Positions 14,901 through 29,900 are shown, counted from the first letter of the stretch. The stretch: 64,000 nt of DNA from Siphonodentalium dalli (GCA_032622095.1 CP136062.1:201339959-201403958), one strand, 5' to 3'. The notes: generated by a model not told the origin, from the sequence alone. Numbers and translations are program-made.

Positions 14901-17900
14901 CATTTGCGCAATTGTTATGTCAAACGCCAGGACTATTATATGGTATTTTTGTCTTTCAGACACTCAAAGCCATGGCGTACGTTTTAGGGGGTAGTGTTAT
15001 GTTTCCGGCTATAATATCTTAAGGATGGTGATGGTTCGATATATCTCATCACTTTCCTGTTTTGAACTAACCACTGTTCTAGTATAATGGTTCATATTTA
15101 GCTCATTGTCGTCTGAATATCTTTACTCGCCCTCTTTTGTTAGGAAAATTTTGAATCACCATGCGATTTATATGCTCTCTTCGCCAATAAATGTCATCAC
15201 AATTATGGAATATCGACTGTTAGTAAGCTCTAGCATCAATTACGCATATATATCGACACCTGCTTCATGATGGACGGGTATGTATGAAGATTGAGTCCAT
15301 AAAGTAGCCTACATATGACTGCATTCGCATATGGTCTAATGGAATTTCGTCAGAATTTGCACCATTACGAAAAATCATGATATCTCAAAAAGCTCAACTC
15401 GGATTCTAGGGGACTTTTGCCAAGTTGTTCATAAACATGTTCTTATTAATCCCTGAAATATTCAGCTTTCCCGGATTTTTTGCACTAGTGAAACCTAATG
15501 TGCCTGGACTATTTGCCTGGTTGACATGCAAAGATTTTTGAAGAACACATTGGACAATATGCAAAGTATCCTAATTGCATGTTGCGATTCATCGAGCTAA
15601 TTACTCACATAATATAGTTCTCTGTCCAATCGAGAGAGAATTCGTGAACGGTGTCCGCCCATGTTCCGCTGGGTATTTTGCTGTAAAGATAAACATATTT
15701 GGTGTCTATTTTATTATCTATTTTATCGAATGCATTCTACACCCTTGTTGCGTGGGGCTGACGAAATGCCTGGTGCAATCAAGAAGTAATTGAAGAACCA
15801 CGGTGGCCATGGCGGAAGTGGGAAGTAATCAGGTCCATTTGCAACATCCTGTCAATTCATTATTACTCAAGGGTGTTGCGAATATAAGGCTTCCACGCAC
15901 CGCCCGTCATCAAATTTGGAGAAGAAAAGTAGAACAGTTAGAGAGATAAGTTAGAGAGAGTTGGAAAGTCAGTAGCGGTTAGGTAGCTTTCACGTTCAGT
16001 ATTATGTTATGCCATGGCTGTCTAATCCAGCTACGCCCGTAGGGATCATATCCCATCAGTACAAACCCTGGGAACTTTTTGATGATGTGACAGTTGATAC
16101 CTGTTCCTTAAAGGCACGTGAGGCCTTAATTGTCGAAAATATTCATATTTGTTCCAAACACCGTAAACAGAAAAACATTAAAACGCATACAGTTTCGTTC
16201 ATATATACCATGACCATCGCGTAAACAGCATGTTATCATAAATACCTACTATATTTTACCTAAGCAAGAGCCTGATTGGGGTATAGAGGACAGCACAATG
16301 CTACTGGCTAATCACACACACATGGCATAAACGCTCTTTATTAGTTCCATATCAGGAATTCACCAACAAAGAACGCTCTTTATGTTTACCATCATAATAT
16401 AAACAAACACAAGAAAAATAACTTTTTATGCTTTTGTTTACATAACAATGGTTAAACATATGAGAATAACATACTGTTTATGCGATATTTCTTATTTATA
16501 TACGGACAAAGTCTGCCTACATTTTGATGTTCTTTCTGTTTGTGACTGTTTTTGACGGGTGGAAATATTTTCACAGGATACCCACCGCCAAGGCCAACCG
16601 TACCTTTAATAATGCACGAAGTTGCACGATTTAAGGGGTTTCCACATCTGAGCTATTACACATTGGACCTACATTGAAAACTACCTAATTGTCGATCTAA
16701 GTACACCACATGAAGGTGTCTATGCTATCTGAAGACCATATCAAGTATATTCATTAACTCTTTACCCAACAGAAGGGCCCTGTGCCAATGCATTCTCTTA
16801 TATATGCGAGTCGACCATAGGTCGCCTCGCATATATAAGAGAATGCATTGGCTTAACACATTAAAAATTATAAAATTGTTAAAGAATGTAAGAAAAAATG
16901 GTAAAAAGTGTTTTAGGCCAATGCATTCTCTTATATATTCGAGGCGACCTATGGTCGACTCGCATATATAAGAGAATGCATTGGCACAGGGCATAACTGT
17001 AACTATCACAATGTGGTCAAGGAGCCGGTTCCAATGATATCCATATTTGTATGGTTCTATTGAGACAGACCGAACATATTTTGGGCTGTTGAAGCTTTAT
17101 TTGGCCGGTTTTGGCCGGTTTTGTTGGGTAAAGGGTTAATAATAATAACAATGTCAAAAGATGACTTAGTCATATTTTAGAAGGGAAATTGTTGGGAAGA
17201 GCGTTCTTAACAAGTATACAAAATTATTGGCAATGAATAACTGCCATAAAAAGTACATGATCTGAACTAGTGAAGGGCTCGAATGAGTATTTATTTGCGA
17301 GAAACACTGCTTCAAGACTGTTAACAGAATGTTAGTTTGTGTTGGGAAATCGTAAGCATCCATTTTGCATGCAATGTTACCTTCAAGAACCAGCACAATT
17401 AATATAAATGTTGATATGCAGATTTTTCAGGTAGCAATCGACTGTAATAGGCCACAGTTTTAGAGATAGCTGGTCAGTTGGTTATTTGGCTATGGACATA
17501 TGACCTAAAATATTATGTTAGTTGTTGCAAAATGGATGCTTACATTTTTCCAGCACAAACTAACATTCTTTTAGCAGTCTTGAAGCAGTATTGTTCTCTA
17601 TTAAATTGTCATTCGAGTCTTTCACAAATGATCATGTGCTATAATCATATATAATCATCAAGATTTGCCTGATGTCCCCCCCCCCCCCCCCCCCTCCTGC
17701 ATCAATATATATTTCCCCTGATTTTCGTAAACTAACTAATAAAATGGCTGCACTGCCTAATTTATTCTTACTGCATTTCAAACTCATGGTGCTATACCCT
17801 GAATGCCCGGATGTTTGTTCGATCTGTTATAACTGTTATCATCTAAATGAATGCCTGAGGATTTGATGATCAAATGTCTGTCTGTTATATTACAGATTAT

Positions 17901-20900
17901 TACGTGTTGGACAATAAACAGATTTTACTAGTTTCTTCCAGTTTATTGTCCAACAAAAAGTTTATTTTCTGGGAGACTATAGAAATGACCTCCGTCTGTC
18001 CGTCACACATTATGAATACATTCATTGGGTAAACAACCCCTCCTAGTTTTGAATGAAGAGAATTGAAACTTTAGGAAATTGTTACCAATATATTGCTGAT
18101 GGGCAACATTTATATGGACGACGGAACATTTGTTGAAACATTTAGACCCTTTTGATGTTGGTTACCTTCATTGTATAATAAACTTCTCCCCCAGTATCTA
18201 ATGCGTAAAATTGAAACCATAGGATATTGTTACCCTCATATCGTTTATATGTAACATATAAATGGATTTTTTTTCACCGAGGTATCCCTTTTTCTTGACT
18301 ACGAAAAATTTAGAACGTTTTTGAGTTTCGGTACCTTCATTGTGTATAATAAACTTCTTCCACAATTTCGAATGTAGATAATTTTATTTCAATAATCAGC
18401 AGGAATCAGGGCAATATTTTCCCCAGGAATTCACAACATTATACCATATATTCATTAGAAATAATGAACATTATGACACAAACATAATGATTATACCAAA
18501 AGCATAACAAATAAGGAAACAACTATAATTATAACATTTAGCGTTCTTCGCGGGGGGGGGGGGGGTAGAATAACTCTGATGTGTCATTGATTTGTGTGCG
18601 GATATGCCATTATTGCCAGATAGATAGTTTTTGACATAGAGGCGAGGCACACGAAGAGACAACCGCCATGCAGTGTATCTAATCAAGCAATATGACTTCT
18701 ATTTCACTTCCCTTCATACACGGAAACAATTACTTTTTAAGATAAATGTTTGGGCGACTTCGAATATCCTCATATTAGTGCTCCATGATAGAGTGGTGTT
18801 TCTTATAGTGGCATATTGAGGACATGCATGCAGTAAAAAGTGCCCCGTACTTTTAACATCACCACAGGCGCACTTGTTAGGTTCAGAGAGATGATTTAGG
18901 AGTACATCCGCATTGAAATTGCTGCATTTTAGTCTCGTGAATGTATGAAGTGTGTGTTCTGATATATTCACACAAAAGCTGAAGTGACTAATCTTAATAA
19001 TGCCAGTTAGAAAAGCATGTATTCAGGAGTGGTCTATTATATCCATTTAGTCAAAAGGCTTAAAGGCACGGTGGCCTTGATTGTAGGTTATAAAGGCACG
19101 GGTGGCCTCGGTTGTAGGTTATAATTTAGAAATAAAAGTTACCAAATTAAGAAAATTTCCTCAAGAATATGCTAACAATATGGTATAATGATTGTATGAA
19201 TATGCTATTATCCACAAAACACACTTGTGTGAGACGAGAGTTTGTTTATATACAGCAAATAAAGAGTGTCCGATAAGCAAAACAATCAACATCGTGGTGA
19301 TTATTTTGTGAGATTGATTCACTATGCACCGAACTATTGAGTGGCGAGTATTAGCGAGCGCTATAACGGTATATATAACACAAACATGGTACAGTTTTAA
19401 CCAAAGTTCATTCAGTGTGAAGTCCCCGGTGTTGAGTGTTTTGCTTATCGCACATACTTTACGTACTGTATTGTAACATAACATGGCTTTTGTTTACTAA
19501 CACGAAGGCCATCCGTATCCTTAAAGTGAGAAGACTTACGTTTCTTTAACTCGATATTTATTCTGTTTCGGGTCGACGCCCCAGTGTATAGCTGATGAAA
19601 CTTTATCGATTCCATGACTCTCACCCCGGTTGTCTTTGGCAACCACATTCCCTGTAAATAGACAAAGTGGAGGTGCGTGACAACATAGAAACCTTATTTC
19701 ACAGTATCCACATCTTCTGTAGTTCCAACACTGCACGCCTTGTCTCCCCTTGGTTATGTACTATAAAATTACAAATCCGGTGATTTGAGCCGCGTACTAT
19801 AACGGTCGATGATTTAGTTGTGTATATACGACTTCTCGCAACAATGGCACAATGCAGAGGCAAATCGAGTACTGCCTACCCCAAAAGATGAAATATTCAA
19901 GCCCTCCACCTTGTGCTCTATGGTATTTTCAATTAACTATGGAAATTCAATTTCTTCTACATTAGAGCTTTGATGAATAAATATATGATTTAGTGTATTT
20001 GCAATTTATTTTGGATCATGTATATATAGAGGATCTCCAACGAGTTATGTTGGGATATATGATTTCATGAAACGAGTTTGATAAATTTGATTCACATCGA
20101 GTCATAGACGAGTTGTGAATCAAATTTATGAAACGAGTTTCATAAAATCTTATATCCCAACGATATAAGCAGCATTTGAAACTTTTTAAATATTACAGTT
20201 GAAAACCCTATATCACACACTTTCATGTCATAGTAAAATTTAGATGTTGTGATTGCATTTATTGTTTCATTTCTTTTTCGGCGGAAGATTTGCCATTTTT
20301 GTGGATTGTTTCTAGTTTTAGCTTTACTGTGTGCGTTATTTCGTCCTCGCATTAAGCGACTCACCTGGTTGGTCATCCTAGGTTTATCTATAATTCGGAT
20401 TGTCACTTTAGAGGGTATAAATGAAGCCAGATATTATTTCTGTTATATAAGAAGAGTGTCTTTGAGCATTCATTTTCATTTCTTCACAACCATCTTTTAG
20501 AATGCAATTCCAACCAATTTCTGCTAGTTTACCGAACATGGCTTCCATATCCATGTCATTGTACTCCGAAATGACTCTTTTTAATTTATTAATGGTCTTT
20601 AGTGTATCTTAAACCGTAGCTTGATGTTGAGTTAGGACATGACGAAAACATTATATGAATGAGAGTTCTTGAATGATCAGATATTCTTGTGTAATGGTCA
20701 CTACAATAGGCGTCGAAATAATCAGTAACGATACATCTTAGGAACATATAATTTATGGCTGCACTTTTTGAATCCACCTTAAGGCCCCATTATTCTACTA
20801 CATCACATAAAACTCCCATTATATAATTTTAAAAAGCATTACATATTTCATTATCTCTCACTAGTGATGAATATGGGAGCAGTCCCGCCAACTTGACATT

Positions 20901-23900
20901 GTGCCAGCAAAATGACTTTACATTATGTCCCACTAATACACAGAGAGTACCTACAGTTTTGTTTGAATAACGAAATATCTCATGAGCGTCTGGAAAGAAA
21001 TATCGGCTCCAATCGCAAGTGAAAATTCGATATTTCTTTTCAGACACGAATGAGTTGTTTCAGGTATTCAAAGTAGGTATTCTTTTTATTATATGCACCT
21101 TATTAAGCTCAAAGTACAGCAATTTGAAAAAAATATTCGGGAAGAATACTTCCTAATAATCATAAGTGCACAATTACCTAGATAAAGCAACAAGACTCGC
21201 GCACAGAAATGAAACACGGACTCGAAACTAACAAGTCTCCGTGTCGAAATATATAAATCCCACGTCACCGGTCACAACTGCATGGTGCGTGATAAGTTGC
21301 GGCTAGCCAACGGAAACCCCGAATACCGGACGACACTTGCATGATCAATCCATAATTAGGTGTCTGTTTCAACTTTAAGCGCGTGTGATTTTCTTCGGAA
21401 AGTTGTTCGCTTGTTATTGACTTATTAAAGTATAAGATATAACTCTAATTTCGAATGAGGTTAGGGGTTATAACCGATAATTTTGCAGATAATTTACTAT
21501 ATCGCGCGGTTATGGAATTTGTCTTCAAATTTTTCGCTCGCGTAAACCACCCCGTCGACCCGGCATGCATGCTACAATGAAATATAACGAAACCTACAGT
21601 GAAAATACGACACCGTATTTCACTGTGGCGTCTAAGAGATACATACCAAGATAATTTCCCGCTATTTTATATAGGCAAGCATATAATAAATATGACCTCT
21701 TCTGTACTTGTATATTATCTGTCGTCTGCTTATTTTTCATAGAAAGCCCTCATACCCTTCCAGATGAATAATATACCATTCCAATGTATTCGTTTATAAT
21801 TGAGCGGGAGAATCCATTTAGCATAGCAAATCATAACGAGCATTTGTCTCACTTCTGCGTGAAAAGTGCAAAACAAGATAAGGAAAATATCTGCGCAATG
21901 TTTTTCATTGTATATAGAGCCTTACTAGCTGGTGGGCCCGACTTCGTCCGGGCTATTCGTCCGGACTATATAGGGATTTCTTTGCCAGAAACATGACTAT
22001 ATGAGCGTATATGAGCAAGGACACGGTCGCATGCGAAATTGGACCCGATTTGATCTTGAATTGACCATTTTGAAGGTCAAGGTCAGGTCGGGGTCACGAT
22101 TTGACCCGTCCAAAACACTCTCCGGACAAAAGTACCCCTAGGTATCAAATTTCGTCGAAATCCGTCCGTTTTACCCGATTTGACCTTGAATTGACCATTT
22201 TGAAGGTCAAGTTGGGGTTACGATTTGTCCCGTCCAAAACACTCCCCGGACAAAATTAACCTTAGGTATCAAATTTCGTCGAAATCCGTCCGTTTTACCC
22301 GATTTGACATTGAATTGACCATTTTGAAGGTCAAGGTCAGGTCGGGGTCACGATTTGACCCGTCCAAAACACTCCCCGGACAAAAGTACCACAAGGTATC
22401 AAATTTCGTCGAAATCCGTCGGGCAGTTTTCCCGGCCATTGCTAATAAACAGACAGACAGAAAGACAGACAAACAGACAAACAGACAGAAGTCCCAAAAT
22501 ATATATTAGATGTCGTGCACATGTATTTATCTCATACCTCCTAAATTGCGTAGACATAATTTATATGTTCAAAGAAGCAGAAATAAAATGTATTTGGAGC
22601 AGACGCTTGGCACCATATATAACACCACGAAGCACTATGATATGTATGCTTATTCGTACCTCTTGCTTCCATCATGTCGATCTCGCCTCCTGTCGGCCAG
22701 CCGCCGTACATTTCCTTCTTTGGTAGGATCCATATTGCTGAATTGCAGAATAAAATGTAAAAAGGGTTATTAAACAAGAGGTTACACCATAGGTGTTGGT
22801 ATATCCGTACATAGTGCCAAATGTTAAAACACAAACAGAATGGAACTCACATTTTAACCCTTTACCCAACAAACCGGCCAAAAACGGCCAAATAAAGCTG
22901 CAACAGCCTAAATTATCTTGGGTCTGTCTCAATAAAACCATACAAATATGGATATCATTGGAACCGGCTCATTGACCACATTGTGATGGTTACAGTTATG
23001 CCATGTGCCAATGCATTCTCTTATATATGCGAGTCGACCATAGGTCGCCTCGCATATATAAGAGAATGCATTTTTTAAAAACTTTTTACCATTTTTTCTT
23101 ACATTCTTTAACAATTTTATAATTTTTAATGTGTTAAGCCAATGCATTCTCTTATATATGCGAGGCGACCTATGGTCGACTCGCATATATAAGAGAATGC
23201 ATTGGCACAGGGCCGTTCTGTTGGGTAAAGGGTTAAAGCAAATAAAATGGAAAATGCGAACATTACCATTTGACATTTCATTGATAGCTAGGCTAGTGAA
23301 AGCCTTACAGATGGTTAACACCCATATGAATTGTTATTGCGATCCTATAACCCATGACTGATAACCTGCGCAGACGAACATAAATCCATGATATCGAGAT
23401 AAATGAAAAAGATTAACCCCAGAACAGAAAACAAAACGCGAACAACGTGTTGGCCCCTTTGTTGAAAGATCTCCTGATGGCTAACCTCCATAAACAAAAT
23501 TCAGATCTGGTAAGCAATTGCTGAGATATCGTTGTGTGGACGGACAGACACCCATCATTTCCAGAGAAACACAGAAGGATAACTCTAGAACTGGAAACAC
23601 GAACAGCATTATTGAGCCCTCTTTTGATATGCCTACGAACCGACATATCAAATTGCATTGTTATATCAACTAAACCATGGCTGATATATACAATCAATAA
23701 TGTCCAAATAAACAAAGAAAAGATAACGCAGGAAAGAAACACGTCATAAGTCCTTCTTTTGGCAGCACTTTTTATGACAAACCTCGAGATCTATACAAAA
23801 TTTAATTGAAATCGGTTGAAACATGCATGCATAGATGGCGGAGATATCTGCGCGAATGGACTGGGGGGGGGGGGAATTAGTGTCAGATAAACAAAGAACA

Positions 23901-26900
23901 TTAACTCCTATTTTGAGAGGCCTCCTGATGACCATGCCAGCTCCCTACCAAATTTCCTTGTGGAGATATTTTCTCGGACTAATGTACACAGAGACGCGCG
24001 CATGCACGAACGGACGGATGTAATCCAGTATGTATCTTGTAGTTGTTACGTGGAGGTCTGTAACCCTGAATACAGTTTTAAAACACTTTAATTTGATTTG
24101 GAAATGTTCAGATAATAAGTTCAACGAACGTTAGTTCAGCTTATTATCTGAACTTTTCAAACAAATGAATCGGAATTCTTCTGCCATTGTATTATCTATT
24201 CGATTTTCTGTCATCTACATCTATATTTCTTGATAATTTCTCCAGAAGAAGAGTAGTCCATTCCATTGTATATACTTCTTCAATCAATGGGACAATCCGT
24301 TTAGCAAAGAAGATGTTAAGTGGTTCTCACTCACCAGGCCATAACCAGTCTCCCTTTGGTATTTTCGCTTTGACGGTTATCCGCCCATATTTCATAGTGG
24401 CTTTCGTTGAGATCATGGCAGACATAACTGGTGGTAGCGTTCCGTATTTGCCTTCCCGGCGACACCCGTAGTTATACGTCTCTGTGCAGCTTTCGAACAT
24501 GTCTGTAAATGTTAGTTTGACCCTTCATTTACTAAATTCTCAGTGGCGAGTTAAGAAAATGTTCAGATAATAAGTTCAATACACAACATATGGTCTGCAC
24601 ATTTCCCACCAATAAACGCAAATCCTTCTGCACTTGTGTTGTTATTTTTCGGCCGTCTTTCTTCTGCTTAAATGTCCCGAACATCCTTCAAAATGAAGAA
24701 TATACCATTACATTGTATACCTTTATAATTTATGTGAGAATCCATTTAGAAAAGAAAGAATAGCTCCCATCTAGATATGATCCTAAAAATGGCTGTAACT
24801 TTTCAAATCATTTCTCCAATAAATGTGGACTGCACGGTGTGCCGCTGGATTCAAACGTGAAATTAAACGAAAAACTGGAAAAAATCGATGGCTCCCATTC
24901 AAGAGGTCACCCCGAAGGTCCGTATGCAGTTTGGTGACGGTCGGATATATATATATATGCCGTGGATACACGCGTGAGTATAACGGGTGTGTCTTTTTAC
25001 CGGATTCCGGATCCCGGATTTCGACCCGGATTTAGGTTTCTTTTTACCGGATTTCGACCCGGATTCGGGTATGAATTTCATGCTTGTTTTATCACACATT
25101 TAACCCATTATAAGCCGTTTCTGACACGCGGAAACTGGTTAGGAGGTGAGATTAAACCAATATAGGGCTGTCGTGCTCATTCAACCCGATTAATCGTATT
25201 TAAAGGTACATATCGTGCCCGGATCAGCATACGTCTTATTTTTTCATATAGACACGGCGGTTGGATTGATTTTACGTGATCATGATGGCATTTAAGGGAA
25301 CACACCATGTTAAATAGGAGTTAATGTATAAGTGAAAGGAGAACAATCGGGATCCGGGCATAATCTGTACCTTTAAAAATGATTAATAAATACGCGATAA
25401 TTAATTCGGATCCGTGCATGGCTTGCACCTTTAAATGCGATCATCCTTCTGTGAAATAAATCCAACAGCCGGGTCTAACCTCTCAAAATCAACTTCTAAC
25501 TTCCTCTTAACTCAGCTGACATTTAATATATTAAATAGGCGTTAATTTATATGGAGATTTTTTTTTTAACCGGATCCGGGCATGGTCTGTACCTTTAAAC
25601 TAGATAATCACTGTATAAACTGTAGCTGGCTGCAACGGGATGAATATGCTAGCAGTGTTTTTATAACGATTCGGGCGGCCAGACTATATAATCACTGTAT
25701 AAACAGTAGCTGGCTGCAACGGGATGGATATGCTATCCGTGTTTTTATAACGCATCGGGCGTCGTGACATAAAACGCTTAATACAAGTCATACATCTATC
25801 TCACTTAAACCGGCTTAAATATCGAATTTACAATAGTAATACTACTAGTATCACAAATATAATCGTTTATAATCGAACTAAAACAATAAACCATTTAAAC
25901 TGCACCAGGTTTTTTTGTGGGCTGGAGAACAAAAAATCTTCACAAAAGCAAGTCAATTTATTTCAATCCCAATGATATTACTGTTAAGCGCAACCTGTGC
26001 CATGTTTTCGCGGGTCTGAAATGTCTTTTAATTAAAGATATATATATATAAACATAAAATTGAGATCAGGGTTCGGGTCGAAATTAGAAAAAGACACATA
26101 AAATCCGGATCTAGATCCGGGCATAAAGTTTGTCTATAAATGGGCTCATTCTCGCGTGAAATCAATCCAAGCGCCATGTTCACCGTTTCCAAATAAACTG
26201 AGTTCCGCGTGGCTCAGCTGCCATTTAATGTATTACATACTTGACTATTTATATGAAATAGAAAAGAACTATTCGTATCCGAATCCGGGAATGATCTGAT
26301 CTAAACATCAACATCTATAACCTAGTTCCACGCGACTCAGTTGACATTTATTGTATTAAATAAGCATTACTTTATAAGAAGAAAAATCCGGATCCGGGCA
26401 TAATCTGTACCTTTAAATATTATCAGTAAATACGTGGAAATTAATTCGGTTCCGCACATGATGTGTACCTTTAAATGCGAAAATCATTCCGTGAAATCAA
26501 TCCAACAGCCTAGTATAACGTCTCAAAATCAACTTATAACTTTGTTCCACGTGACATTTAATATATCAAAAAGACGATAATTTATATGGAAAAAAAGAGA
26601 CAGAAAAAAACCGGATCCGGACATGATATCTACCTTTAAATATGATCAATGATTACGAGATAATTAATTCGGATACGGACATGGTGTGTTCCCTTAAATG
26701 CCATCATGATCACGTAAAATCAATCCAACCGCCGTGTCTATATGAAAAAATAAGAAGTATGCTGATCCGGGCACGATATGTACCTTTAAATACGATTAAT
26801 CGGAGTGAATGAGCGCGACAGCCCATATTGGTTTAATCTCACCTCCTAACCAGTTTCCGCTTGTCAGAAACGGCTTTTAATGGGTTAAATGTGTGATAAA

Positions 26901-29900
26901 ACAAGCATGAAATTCATACCCGAATCCGGGTCGAAATCCGGTAAAAAGACACCTAAATCCGGGTCGAAATCCGGGATCCGGAATCCGGTAAAAAGACACA
27001 CCCGAGTATAACACACAAGGTTCGTACATCTCACCGCTATAGGCTATACGTTTACACAAGAGGCAAAATTATTCTATTCCGAGACCAATTGACACTTTTG
27101 AGTCATACTTTGTGAAACTACAGCATATGCACAAGTCTTTAATTGTTTACACTTATTAAAGATATGATATACCACGATTGATGATCGATTGATTCTTGCT
27201 TGATATTTAAAGGCTAATTACTAAGTAATGTCAGTTGTTGAATAACTTAAGCAATTACATAGCTATCATTACTCGTGTAGAAAATGGTATATCATAGGCA
27301 ATTTATAATTACATGTACATGTAGTTGTCTTTCGTGTCCCGGGACACAATAGCCATATTTGACGAAATGGCCTGAAGCAACTTAGCCGGCGTGTGAATGT
27401 ACCCGTACCGATAACAAACAGGGCCACCTTGAACTATCTTTACCCTGATGGTGGTGGTCTTTAGTTCTTTTAGTTTATATGTCTGAAATATTTTTTTTCG
27501 GTCACAGTATAATCCATGTTGGCGTGGGGATTAAATGTTTTCGCGGCAGCGTCGACCACTTTACAGGCGGTCTCTCTCTAAATGGGTATTCTGAGAACAC
27601 TAACCTGGCACCAAAATTGTTTACCTATGTCTTTTCTGAATGACACCTGTGTAAAATGAAAGAAAGGTTCACATTCGACACCCGGTGTCATCCAACAATA
27701 TAAAATAAATAATTAGGAACTGTATATACCTTCACAATTCCGGGCGACATTTTTGCGGTCACCTTTCAAAAGAATAGTGCCGAATTGTATTCAATTGAAT
27801 AGTGCAGTGTATTATTGTTGTGTGTATATAGGAATACAATCATTCAAACTCGTTTTCTGTAACCGATAATAATATAATATGTTAAACCGCCTAGTTTGTT
27901 GAACTTATTACCTGAACATTTCCTAAGGGGTAACTACTTATCGGTGAGTATTTAGTAACAAACAATGTTAAATATCGCTTTAAAATGATGATTATACTGA
28001 CGTGTCATGTCCATAACGGCTGAGTCGAGAGCGTCTGGTCCACTGAAGTCTGGATGATCGACCGTTAATGTCTGGAATAAAAGGGGGAAAAGTGTCAATT
28101 GTGTGAATAAACGTCATCTAGATGTCTGACAACTAATTATCCACATAATATAACGTATAACTTTTCACAAAGTGTTTGTGTTTGGGAGTGTTTTGGCTCG
28201 GATTGTCAGTGACTTCAAAGCAATGTTCACGGAGTTATGGATCTAAAATGGAGAGTAACTTTTGTTCTGTGTAGATAGCTTATACTGCCAATTAGGCGCT
28301 CAAAACAGGAGAAAGCACTTACCACCTTTTTGAAAGAAATATGTTTGTTTAACCTTTTCTTTCTCAGAAGGAGACATTGAAAGCTTAGTATATTAGAGGT
28401 AAACCTGACAAGATAATGGCGGCGGTTGAATGACGATACTATGCACCTAACAGTGTGTATATCTTTATTATCCTCCATAATGGAAGAGTTAGATACAAAC
28501 TCAAAATAAAGTGTAAACTTATATACAAATACACATAGTGTCGCAGGCAAAAACATAAGTTATACAGGCATGTATAAACACATTATGACAGCTTGAATTG
28601 ACTGAACACGCAAGAAAACCGAGATATCAGAAAAAAATAAAAATAGAGTAAGGGGGTAGGGAAGAGAGAGAAAACAAAAACAAAACCAAAATTAATACAA
28701 AAAAAAATCTTATACTTTTACACACAAAAATTTCTGGGAACTCATATAATACAAAGCTGAAGAAGTCAAAATAAATTGTTCATTATTACAAAACAAGTAT
28801 TAGTCATTGTGATGATTAGATAACAACTTTTGATTTCGGGATTCCCGTTTCTACCATTGCGAAAATACATGTGTTTTGTCTGTGTGTTCTTGAATATTCT
28901 ACCTGTTATTGGTTATTGGAACAGACTGTAAATGGAAAACTTACAATTAACACAGAGATTGGGGATCCATTTGCTCATAATAGCGGAGTTTATACTAGTG
29001 TCGTTTCATCTTCCCGTGCAGGCTATAGAAAGCTAGTTTTATGTGTCAGGCAAATGTTATAATGTAACATTTATTATGCCCTCTATGGTGTATACTGCGA
29101 GGCTGATCTGGCGATGGCATAGGGCTATATATATATATCTTTATTTCCTCCAGTATTGAAGAATATAACACCTAACATGTATTGCTGATAAAGTATGTCT
29201 CAGTTGGGATGCAGACTAAAGTTCGTATTGCGAAGTATCGGGGTGTATTTAATCCGATTAGTAGATTTTTTGGTCATAATTTAGAGGCTTTCTGGTGTGG
29301 TGAATGAGAAACCTTCAGCAATAAGCTGTGGTTGTTGTAATAATTTGAAGTATTAGTTGTTTTTGTAGAATTCTGAGGTGGTGCATTCATGAACCAATAT
29401 ATTATATATTTTATATATGCCTAATAATATGACCTTGAGGGTGTTACCATTTCTGACTATGGTTTTCTTGTAATTTATTGTCTGCGAGACTTTGTCACAA
29501 TACAAGTGATTCATATTTGAGAAATTTGATATAATTTGAACGTTGGAATGTTCGCCACAGGTATTGGGCTACTAGGCTGTCGAAAGGGAGCGCTTTATGA
29601 CGTGCAGTACCTATACGAGGTATCATTTAAATTCCAATTTATAGGCCGTGGTTCTCGAACAGAAGCCATTGTTCATCGAGAGTGAAGGTTTCCTACAGTA
29701 CTGTTCATTCTCTATTTACCAGTAGCATTACTCCCAATTATTGTTAGGATGAACAAACTTTGGCTCCGTTTGCAAACTAAGCGAATGGTGTAATGTTGTC
29801 AGTCAATTCACGTCAAGGGAAAACTCGCCATGATAGTTGGTCATTTACCGGTCGTGAGGAGGATTTATAGACTGTTATACGCCAAATAAACATAGCGTAA

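Larger units (their letters stand above)
10254..15509. mobile_element. Large inverted-arm element (about 5.26 kb)
   Basis: The ends read TAGTCCAGGCACATTAGG and its complement, with TA on each side as a possible 2-bp duplication. Homology between the arms continues inward: AATCCGGGAAAGCTGA, then AAAGTCCCCTA followed by AGTTGAGCTTT, then ACCCCCTAAA on the left facing TTTAGGGGGT on the right near 14990. Each arm then passes into diverged tandem units of about 165-180 bases with CATATGACTGATATTATGGTA-like phrases. Left units are near 10990, 11153 and 11331; right units are near 14385, 14551 and 14727. The interior holds a motif-rich island and a LINE tail. No transposase was seen. Confidence 0.7.
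24557..27921. mobile_element. Candidate larger element with TTCAGATAATAAG termini
   Basis: GAAAATGTTCAGATAATAAG at the left and its near-complement at the right (TTGAACTTATTACCTGAAC then ATTTCC) would bound 3.36 kb. It contains the separate 9-bp-duplication element. TTAA precedes the left end, but the right flank is only TAAG. It may equally be two independent copies of the small hairpin family. Confidence 0.35.

Noticed and set aside
15886-15912. GCACCGCCCGTCATC, reminiscent of the small-subunit rRNA 3' end
   Set aside because: The match is limited to about a dozen bases and the flanks show no rRNA structure or continuation.
16725-17009. Repeated frames with CILLYMRGDLWSTRIYKRMHW-like peptides, also at 23131 and 61070
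   Set aside because: These read through the 67-base hairpins of the TTAA MITEs and appear on both strands of a palindrome.
22225-22509. Open frames across tandem AAGGTCAAGGTCAGG units
   Set aside because: Repeats of the Helitron-like element. The length of the frame comes from a repeat unit lacking stops.
24187-24471. Plus-strand 94-residue frame
   Set aside because: The minus strand here is exon 7 of the glucanase, with family motifs and splice sites. The plus frame is its shadow.
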